DNA of 64,000 nucleotides, taken from contig OX485809.1 of the NCBI GenBank assembly GCA_950295325.1, forward strand, positions 34,102,001-34,166,000. Direction: 5' to 3'. This DNA is from Polytrichum commune (lineage: Eukaryota > Streptophyta > Polytrichopsida > Polytrichales > Polytrichaceae). Below are positions 56,201 to 64,000 of the stretch, piece after piece. The notes under the pieces were generated by a model. That model did not search any database. It saw nothing but the letters and a program-made list of their open reading frames with translations, and had not been told where the DNA came from. Each line of letters starts with the position of its first letter. Within the stretch, counting starts at the first letter, position 1. The position numbers and the translations under genes are program-made.

Positions 56201-56500
56201 AAAGTTTGACCTCTATCTTGAAGGAGTTGAGTATAATTCACTCAAGTAAAAACCATGCTCTTACTCTAAGTAAAGTTATTTTTTAATAAAATAAAATGAC
56301 TATCATATTATCTTGAATGGCACACATACTAGGTACATGGAAACTCACAATTACACATAAATTAGCCACGTATACAGGATAATAATAGGGAAAAAACACT
56401 ATTGTGAGTAGCCCTTGTTTTTGGATTGGAATTGGCCTCTTCAGTTGGATAATGTTATTTACCCAGTCAAATTCACACGCATCGTTTTTATTACTGTATA
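53291..56500. other. 3' flank of the ligase gene and gene-free stretch
   Basis: Probable 3' untranslated sequence to about 53.5 kb, then AT-rich DNA. The minus-strand open frames at 53.5-53.9 kb overlap each other in two frames and show no motif. No RNA gene seen. Confidence 0.45.
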
Positions 56501-56560
56501 ATACGTGGCAGTGAATATCCAGCTCATCACCTAGACGACGTCAGAGAAGCTGACGTGGCA
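56501..56560 (+). promoter_or_regulatory. Cluster of ACGT elements upstream of the Use1 gene
   Basis: TACGTGGCA at 56502-56510, GACGTC near 56537 and TGACGTGGCA at 56551-56560 are ACGT-core sites for bZIP factors. TGACGTGG is the plant unfolded-protein-response element, which would suit a gene for an ER SNARE about 0.8 kb downstream. Function is inferred from motif and context only. Confidence 0.4.
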
Positions 56561-56874
56561 TCCTCCATTATCGCAAAGCAGATGACGAGAATTCGGGAAA
56601 ACTGCTTCAAAAATTCGAATCAATCACGCTTCCGCTCGTATTGCTGATCGGATCCACGCGGATTTCTGTATGGCGCCCTTGCAAATTCATATACAGCTGA
56701 AGAAGAAGATGAAGATTGTCAGTGTTTAGTGAGGTATGATCTCGAGAGAATATAACTGAGTATCGAGAATTCATTACGTTGTGTAAGATTGGGAGGTAGA
56801 ACCACGATTGGAAGTGTTTGAGCGATAGATAGGAGGGGGTTGGAGATGATGGGGTTGAATGCAACTCTGTGAGT

Positions 56875-57184
56875 GAGATTTGGAAACGGAAAATGTGGGG
56901 CAAAGAAAGGTGTGGGAACATGGAAGTCGTGCAATTTGGTAAATTAGGGTTACCATGCGGAGGGGAGGATTGAAGGAAAAGTTTTGATAACCCGAGGAAT
57001 TTGATAGGAGAGGATTATAGAGATTGGTTGGTAGGAATCTCAGTTATCTGAGATTTGGAAACGAAAGAAGTGGTGGAAATTGAGGTGTAAGAACGCAGGA
57101 AGAAATTGTGCAATTTGGTAAATTAGGGCTACCATGTGGAGGGGAAGAGTGAAGATTTTTTTTTTAATAACCTGAGGACTTTGG
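56875..57184 (+). repeat. Direct duplication in the Use1 upstream region
   Basis: Two units of about 130 bp (56875-57004 and 57050-57184, offset about 175 bp) share GAGATTTGGAAACG, GTGCAATTTGGTAAATTAGG, TACCATG-GGAGGGGA and ATAACC-GAGGA. They may form part of the leader or a leader intron. Confidence 0.7.
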
Positions 57185-57352
57185 TTTCAGGATCTGACAT
57201 AATGCGTATGGAGCGAATGGTGATTTCCTGGTCTGATGGGGATGATTGATGAAGAACACTCATATTCAAAGAGGCAAGGGTGCTACTGTTAGATTTTGAG
57301 GTAAAGTAAGAAACTGCAAGCATTGTTTTGACAGTATAGTGGAGGTGGAGGG

Positions 57353-58126
57353 ATGGGGGTGAGCAAGGCAGAAGTGAAGCTGCGGCGATTGCTGCGAGCT
57401 CAAGTTCACCAGACCAGTGATGCAAAGCTTGGACACTATGTGGCCACCATGCGTAGCCTTTTGGCCGAGTTGACAGGCGATCCGGTGCGGCAGGATTTGG
57501 CCACCATACCTGCTGCCAAGGCCCGTGAGTACGCACAGCAGGTGGAGCTTGTTGCTGAGAAACTTCGAGGAAGAGTGCCATCCATTGCTCAAACTGAAAA
57601 TGAGACTGCTGTGGCCGACACAATTAACCCGGATTATTCTTCACCCTCCTCGTGGGACTCGGCACAGGGTTTGAGGACTGATGTTCAAAGTAATTATGCT
57701 TCACCATCACCACCTGCGGCCCAAGGCCTTCTCTCCACTACCATGAGGAGGCGGCTTCGAGGGGACGAAGCCAGAAATGTCTTCAGACAGGAGGATGGTG
57801 ACACAGCAAGGGTAGATGCGCCCTTGCAATCTTTAGTGCAACGGCATCGAGAATTGCAGGAAGGGCTCACAAATGAGATGGTGGTCTTGTCTGCTCAGCT
57901 CAAGGAGGGAAGCTTGCTCATGGACCATGCGCTTCGTGATACAGAAAGTGTGCTTGATTCTACAGAGGAAGCGGTGGAGTATAGCCTTGCGGCGACGAAT
58001 AAGGCTAATGAGCGTGTCGGCAAGCTGTCCACTCAGAGCTGGAAGACAAGCTGCTTGACCTGGCTCCTGCTCTTTATGGTTTTTGGCATGTTCATGTTCA
58101 TGGTTGTCCTCATAAGGATTACATGA
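57353..58126 (+). CDS. USE1: Use1-type SNARE (ER membrane fusion)
   Basis: Use1 is a Qc-SNARE of the ER that acts in retrograde Golgi-to-ER vesicle fusion with partners such as Sec20 and Sec22. One uninterrupted frame of 257 residues. The N-terminal helical part (VSKAEVKLRRLLRAQV, then HYVATMRSLLAELTGDP) fits plant Use1. A Ser/Pro-rich linker spans about 80-130. The SNARE heptad region covers about 160-228 (LVQRHRELQEGLTNEMVVL to KANERVGKL). A single C-terminal anchor (TWLLLFMVFGMFMFMVVLI, about 234-254) is followed by two or three residues, the tail-anchored layout. No intron interrupts the coding part; a leader intron is possible. The last 15 codons and the 3' flank are tandemly duplicated just downstream. 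Confidence 0.88.
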   Translation: MGVSKAEVKLRRLLRAQVHQTSDAKLGHYVATMRSLLAELTGDPVRQDLATIPAAKAREYAQQVELVAEKLRGRVPSIAQTENETAVADTINPDYSSPSSWDSAQGLRTDVQSNYASPSPPAAQGLLSTTMRRRLRGDEARNVFRQEDGDTARVDAPLQSLVQRHRELQEGLTNEMVVLSAQLKEGSLLMDHALRDTESVLDSTEEAVEYSLAATNKANERVGKLSTQSWKTSCLTWLLLFMVFGMFMFMVVLIRIT

Positions 58127-58680
58127 ATCCTGAATCACAGCATAATTCCAGTTAGTATGTGTGTCAGGATAGAGAGTAGGTTGGAGCTGTAGGGGGATAT
58201 TTATGGGCAGGAGCTCTGAGTACCAAATTTCAGAATGCAATTTGACAATTGTACATTATACTAATGTCTCACTTGTAAAACCCGACTCCAATCACTTGTG
58301 GTTTTGATGTTGCTTTTCTTAAGGGCAGTGCGCTCCAGAGGTGAGTATTATAAACTGGCATGTGCTCGTTAAGGTTTTGGGCATGTCCGTGTTCATGATT
58401 GTCCTCATAAGAATTACATGAACCCTGAATTGTAGCACAAAGTCCACTTAACATGTATGTCTCAGGATAGAGAGTAGGTTGGAGCGCTTGGGGTATATCT
58501 ATGTGCAGGACTTTAGAATGTAATGTGACAATTGTACATCATACATTATATATTACTCATGAAACCCAATTCCATTAGTTGTCGCTTTGCTGTTGCTTTT
58601 CTTGTCTTAAGGGCAGTGTGTGCCAAAGTTGAGTATCTTGAACTGGTACGCCAGTAAATTGCAATGTACTTGTCGGGTGC
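58078..58680 (+). repeat. Tandem duplication of the Use1 3' end
   Basis: Copy 1 (58078-58372) holds the end of the membrane anchor, the stop and 3' flank; copy 2 (58373-58680) repeats it. Copy 2 still encodes GMSVFMIVLIRIT and a stop, against GMFMFMVVLIRIT in the gene. Flanking blocks AGGATAGAGAGTAGGTTGGA and GTTGCTTTTCTT are shared. Copy 2 lies in the downstream sequence and is not joined to the frame. Confidence 0.85.
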
Positions 58681-59103
58681 ATCTAAACACGATATGTTGC
58701 TCTCCTGGTCTGGAACCCTAATATCACCAGAAAGCTTTGTAAAATTGGACCCTCTCTACTTGTACTTTACTTGATAATTGTGTTGAGTGTCTTTAAGTTT
58801 GTAACTTGGGGTTTGTCTAGGGGACTATCTTTGAAGAAGGGGCAAAGCTTATCAATTTTGTAGAAGATTAGCATGTAGCAGGTTATATCGCCTGAACAAT
58901 TGAAAGAAAGAGACTCATGGAAGCCAAAGTTTCTGCTTCTATTTATCTCAAACAGAATTTCCTTTTGCATGTGCTGCCACTCTCAACACACCTGTGAGTC
59001 TTCCAACAAATGAGTTCTATATAGATCTACAGGATACAGAACTCATTTGATATACAAGATCTCAATATCAATAGGACACTTAACTGAAGCATCTCACATC
59101 AAC

Positions 59104-59214
59104 GACAAAATCTGCAGTGGAACTGATCCATTGGGATCTTGTGGAGAATCAAGATCTTGTGGAGAGCAACACTCCACAAGATCCCAATAGAGCACTCCCA
59201 CTGCAAAATTTGTC
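59104..59214. repeat. Imperfect 111-nt hairpin
   Basis: ATTGGGATCTTGTGGAG at 59130-59146 is exactly complementary to 59172-59188. The outer 59104-59120 pairs with 59198-59214 at 15 of 17 bases. A symmetric 9x9 internal loop separates them and the terminal loop is 25 bases. The shape would suit a small-RNA precursor, but nothing shows it is transcribed. Confidence 0.6.
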
Positions 59215-60739
59215 TTTGAAGTCAGAAGCTTAAGTCAAGTGTCGTATTCCATACTGGTTATGACTATGTTTCTTCAGATTGCTAAGAATCTGGACTACAT
59301 CATCTTATGCTTAACTTTGTAGCTGACTTGTATGCTTGACATTTTGTGCTTCAGTATTAGGTATACTTAGTATACATCACTGTTCTGTTGCCTATATGAG
59401 GGATCTGAGATTGTAAATAGTAAGTGTGGCATGATAATGGATTGATGATTAGTTTGTGCCTGACTTATGGTTGTGGGATGCTGTCAGGTGGGTGTTGATG
59501 TAGAGGAGAGAGGTCAAAATTTAAGCAGAAACCTGATGGCACATGATGCGCATAAATGTGCAGTTCTATTGTCAGGAACGTACCACTAATGTTCCCTCTA
59601 CAGGTTTGAATTTTTTTGTCACAAATGTGAAGTTCCCCATTGAACTGTCTCTTCTTACAAACACAGACTGTAGGTGCTAATCCTAAATGAAGTAACCATA
59701 GTTACTATTAACATGTCTCCTAATTTGCAATGTGTTTTACATTTTGTAACTGCCTCTCCTCTTCCATTGATTCTTCATGATCCACAAAGCCGAATCCTTA
59801 GGCTTATCTGCATCACTTGTCATCCTTGATTCACAATTGTTAGTACATAACAACATGATTCTCCCTCAGATGCTGATGAAAACTCTGGTACTCAACCTTA
59901 ATGTTAATGATATGTGATTCAATGTGTAGGATGCAAGAAAGATTATTGTGTTTATTTCTGTCTTTGAAGGAATTTTGGTAGAAAGATATGTTTGTCAATT
60001 TGTGAAAATGGTTTTGTAAATATTGATTCAGAGCAGCTGGAAGAACATGTACACAATGGCTTAAGGTTGAAAATCTGGCGAACATTCTCCACATGTCCAC
60101 TTGCTCAGAAAATAGCCTCTGGAATCTTTATGAATGTAGATTAGAAGATCAGGAAAAAATTTGGGTTTGTTCCTCTTCCTTATATCTGTATAAATTGATT
60201 TGTCAATGGAATAGCATAGTACACCTCACCAAACTGCATATGAAAGTACTTGACTGTCACTCAAATCTTTGGGTTGGACCTCAATTCGCTTACTTTGAGG
60301 TAGGAGGTGTGTGTGGATGTTATGCTTGGGTTGCAATACCACCATGTTTATCATAATGTTGTCTCATCAATTGTTAACCGTGGCACCATATATTTGTGGA
60401 AGTATTGGCTACATTTATGAGGGCCTTGCATGCTTTGAGGAAGGAGAAGGTTGAATCTTTGGCTTCCTAGAGGTTGACATTGCTTTCTCCACCAGGTTAT
60501 GTTCCAACTGAGTTTTGTGTAATGTACTTGGTTGATGTAGGGAACCATGCTATCAAAGTCTGTAGTAGGGTTGCTCTTACTGGTCAGCAAGTGTGGGGGT
60601 ATTTCGACCTGGAGGGCTACTTCTTTCACTTGCAGAAAGAGATATGAAACACTTGAGATGAAGGGATACTTTGGGGGCTATGAAGTAATGTGTGTATTCA
60701 TGGGATATTCTGAATAATTGATAATAAGGTTAGGAAAAT
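59215..60739. other. Gene-free stretch
   Basis: Only interrupted open frames. Pieces near 60.1-60.6 kb look weakly protein-like but I could not assign a family. Confidence 0.4.
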
Positions 60740-61120
60740 ACCTAGTATATGAGAGTTATGCCTAAAGTCCCTCAAAGAAGGGCAAAATCATGGCCTTGAT
60801 CCTTCTTTGAGAGGACTTTCGATTGAGAGCTTGTTAGCTTGTCGTGCATTAGAGCCTATCTTGGAAGTTGGGTGAAACTCCTTGGATCTCCTCTTGTCAT
60901 CCCAAAAACTTTGAGAGAATTCTAGGATTTAAATTAGACTTTGTCTATGATACATGCCATCAAAATCCCGGATCAGCCTATGCAAGGATAGCTTGGCCCA
61001 TCCATTCTAGTATGATACGCTAGAAAGCCTGGTTTTAAATAGCCCGACAACATGCTTTGAGCATGGTAATTTAAACCTTAAGAAAACTTAGGTGACTTTT
61101 TGCATAAGCTTCTCAAACCC
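60740..61120 (-). repeat. Dispersed repeat paired with 7740-8115
   Basis: GATCCTTCTTTGAGAG, TTTGAGAGAATTCTAGGAT and AGCTTGGCCCATCC recur as the reverse complement of blocks at 7740-8115 in the same relative order. Confidence 0.5.
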
Positions 61121-62084
61121 AAATGGTAGCCATCTAGCCAGACGTTTGATGTTAAGACTTCACGCACAACTCTGCTCTTAAAATGAATTTCCAACACCCT
61201 AAATGCTTCTAAAAAAGTCTTGTGATTTTACATTAAACATGACCGTTTCTTTTATCACACCTAAACTTTTAGTGAGCTGAAGAACCCCCCCCTTTCATAA
61301 TGGAAAAGACGACTTGTAGCTGGCAAAGCTCTCTCGCTCAATTCATCTCCATCATCCAGAAGCACCACTTATCATGTCTGTCCAGTGATTCAGAAGCATT
61401 CTTGGGTCCCTCTAAACTTGGATGGTGAAGTCTGCAAATCGTACTCCTCCAGAATTTCTTGCAGTCAGGCCTCCTAAAATGTGGCATTCTACTTTTAGAC
61501 ACCACATATAGAGAATATAAGGTTTCTTGGACGCTGAAAATAAGAAGTGAATGTTTTGTCCAGAAACGTTGCGCAGACGTGTCATTGGAGGTGTTCTCTG
61601 TTATGACACTACTGTCAATGACTAGGTGTTCATAGAGTCATAGACCCAACCTCGTCGTCAAGGACGCCTAGTCGTTGAGGACGCCTCGTCGTCATAGAAT
61701 GGCATCTTTCAGGCCAAGCAACGTTGTGTTGTGATGGGAATTCTTATTCCGACTGGGTTCGATGATGGCAGTGGGGCCCAATAAAACGAGCAACTGACAC
61801 TTTTACAACTTACGTCACGAAAATTGATTAAATTCAAGGCAATTTGCCACTTTTGTATATTGCCGATTTTGAAGATTTTTGGACGCTGAATTCAAGCTAA
61901 AAACAGTAAAATTGGCGTTTGCCATATCTTAGGAGGCCTGCCATAAACTCACTTCCAAAGTGCCAACTTCGACTTCACTGTTGTAACTACCATCTATTAC
62001 TTCCTCCGTGACCATAAGAGGAGAAGACAAATGATCTATTGGTCTGTTTGCATCATGGAATCCTCCAGATCAGTGATCGGGGAG

Positions 62085-62290
62085 ATTTTTGGGCATACTA
62101 ATCGGTTGAGATCCTAGTGTTTGCAAGTCCAACCGGTTACATGTTGACATCCTTCAGTTTTCCTTTATTAAATTGGGGTATGTTCTATGAATTCCTCTCA
62201 AATGATCGATCATTTTCTTGCAGTCTTGAACTTCAACCAGTTATTTCTCAAACTCAACCGGTTCATCTGTAACCAACTTCCGCTTCTCCC
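62085..62290 (+). repeat. Dispersed repeat shared with 28265
   Basis: GATTTTTGGGCATACTAATC, GATCCTAGTGTTTGCAAGTC, TAAATTGGGGTATGTTCTAT and CAACCGGTTCATCTG follow 28265-28460 in order on the same strand. Confidence 0.55.
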
Positions 62291-62610
62291 CAATCATAGC
62301 TCCAGATGCTGACGATATATAGAGGCGCACAGGGGTGTGTGGTTCGACCACAAGCTTTGTAACTTAGGGTTTATATTTTATGGCAGGAGATGCATTTTGA
62401 CACCAAACTCTTTTGTGTGTTCACAACCTGTCCAAGACTGTTAGTCCAAATATCAATGCTCAAATTCAGTTAGGAATGACAAAACCAGTTACATTCCAGG
62501 CTACATTAATGATTTACTATACACTTGAAGATTATGACACGTACCCAAGTCTGAACTCATAGAAGACTTCTTACCTCTAACCATAATTTTCTGACTGATT
62601 GTACTAGTTA

Positions 62611-63260
62611 GGGCCGGTTTACACCATGGACCATGAAGTCAGACCATGGAAGATGGCCCTTTTCCATGGTCCGACTTGATGGTCCAACTTTCATGGTCCG
62701 ATTTCCTTAAAATTCAAATTTACAAAGTCTTTGGGCCTCTCACTAGGTGTAAACCGAATGTGGACCGAGAGGAGTGACCATATACCAAAAAGTGAATGTG
62801 TTGATTTTATTCCATGTATGCCCAAAAAGGGGAAGTTTTGAAAAGAAAAGAAAAAGTTTGACCATTTTCTTGTCTTCTCTTGTTTTCATTTTCTTTTCCC
62901 CCAGAAAAATTTCATTTATAAATTATAATAACAGTATTTCTCTGCCATGGGCCCCTACCTTTTTGTATCAGAGCACCTCTTTTGCCTCTCCCATCACAAA
63001 ACTGGTTGGACCATGTCAGTGGATAATATAGGCCTTTAAAATGTGTCTTTTGGGGGACCTCGAACTCCATGATCACTCTGATATTTTTTCTTTGGTGTAA
63101 ACCGAAGTGGTCTTTAGACAAGTAGAATAGCCAATCAAACAATTTACAATGCCTTGGGACATGGTCCATGGTGTAAACCGAAGTGGTCCTCAGACAAGTG
63201 GAATAGCCAATCAAACAATTTACAATGCCTTGGGACATGGTCCATGGTGTAAACAACCCC
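62611..63260. mobile_element. Tourist-like MITE with internal 76-bp tandem repeat
   Basis: Ends GGGCCGGTTTACACCATGGA and CATGGTGTAAACAACCCC are inverted repeats, flanked by TTA at 62608-62610 and 63261-63263. 650 bp, non-coding. Near the right end two 76-bp units (63093-63168 and 63169-63244) carry GTGTAAACCGAAGTGGTC. Relatives without both ends are at 18900-19080 and 36690-36870. Confidence 0.82.
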
Positions 63261-63792
63261 TTAGGCTAAGTGATTTTGCTAACATGTATATTATTGATTG
63301 AATATAAGGGGGTACATTGTCAAATGTAATTCATCTAAACACTATGTCTAATAATGAATGCATGTCACCATGTCATTGGTTGTAGTAAATCATCCAGTAC
63401 CTATCTTGCCACTACCTCGGTTCAGTAGGTTGGACTTCTACTACAACATGTGGCACGGGCTCCTTGCATCCATTACCTAGTTCTTAATTCCACTGCCGAC
63501 CAAACATTGAGATCTCTTGACAATAAAAGAGTTGTAACGATGCACTGCACATCCATGCCTGAGCCTCATCATTGATGAATGATTCCATGTGCAAAATGTT
63601 GCTAATCTAGGTGCACCATTTATGGTATCAGTGTCACGTGTACATTAATTGCAAAGGGCCTAAACTAGATGCCTAATGGTCTCAAAGTGCTACTTCCGCT
63701 AATTGCCAATATGATGTTATTTGTCAACATAAATAACTATTTTAAGTGAAAGTTGATTACATTATGACATTTAGCGTAGCACATAGGGATAC

Positions 63793-64000
63793 TTGAGATG
63801 GAAGTTTGTGTTTCAATATGCACGGAGAAGATATTATTGAGCGAATGATTGGCAAGTGTCATGTGTTTATGATTCAATGTGCAAGAGAAAAATATTCTTG
63901 AGCACACTAATACCAAGTGTCATGTGTGTACGATTTAGTATACAAGAGGAAGATATTCTTAAGCATACTAATGGCACATGTCATTTGTGTATAGTTTAGT
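63793..64000. repeat. 61-bp tandem array running off the window
   Basis: Units begin near 63793, 63854, 63915 and 63976. Shared text is AAGTGTCATGTGTGTA, AGATATTCTTAAGCATACTA and near variants. The fourth unit is cut by the window edge, so total size is unknown. Confidence 0.75.

Noticed and set aside
57129-57623. Antisense frame of 164 codons over the Use1 gene
   Set aside because: Shadow of a strongly supported sense gene.
60093-60629. Weakly protein-like frames on both strands
   Set aside because: Interrupted frames and no motif strong enough to assign a family.

Overview
The window is nuclear DNA of a land plant. The evidence is: spliceosomal GT-AG genes with small exons and introns up to about 2 kb; a chloroplast-type amino-acid biosynthesis gene; a plant SPX-RING ubiquitin ligase; a plant acyl-activating enzyme ending in the peroxisomal tripeptide SKL; a eukaryotic tRNA-Pro(AGG) gene; and an AT-rich intergenic space full of small non-coding transposons. 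The sequence does not fix the clade. A seed-free plant is a weak guess.

Layout. (1) 281-6737, minus strand: 3-isopropylmalate dehydrogenase (leucine biosynthesis); ten exons are visible and the last lies beyond the left edge. (2) 7430-7501: tRNA-Pro(AGG), followed by a truncated pseudo-copy. (3) 10346-12996, minus: a six-exon SPX-RING ubiquitin ligase of the BAH1/NLA type. (4) 13000-28900: no convincing gene; this is a repeat field with Tourist-like MITEs, a SINE with an exact 17-bp target-site duplication, and members of a TAAGGTA-ended family. (5) 28905-30862, minus: a small predicted secreted or membrane protein with a proline-rich tail, with a frameshifted duplicated coding fragment beside it. 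(6) 31-38 kb: gene-poor, with a 1.75-kb element bounded by exact 26-bp inverted repeats. (7) 38806-41777, plus: a RAD5/HLTF-type HIRAN-SNF2-RING protein with its upstream sequence built of three tandem repeats. (8) 41.8-49 kb: repeats, including a perfect inverted repeat with 163-base arms. (9) 48970-53290, plus: an eight-exon peroxisomal 4-coumarate-CoA-ligase-like enzyme whose start codon abuts the end of a MITE. (10) 57353-58126, plus: an intronless Use1-type ER SNARE whose 3' end is tandemly duplicated. (11) 58.7-64 kb: gene-free, with a hairpin, a MITE and a 61-bp tandem array running off the edge.

The genes are unrelated housekeeping or metabolic loci (chloroplast leucine synthesis, phosphate/nitrate-linked ubiquitination, DNA-damage tolerance, peroxisomal acyl activation, Golgi-to-ER trafficking) and show no sign of acting as one system. 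The strongest unusual signal is the transposon landscape. A family ending TAAGGTA...GTGGG has about a dozen copies, two in introns of the leucine gene, one in a ligase intron and one forming the ligase leader up to the ATG. There is also a foldback family with one perfectly self-complementary member. Protein names rest on motifs read by eye; no database search was run.
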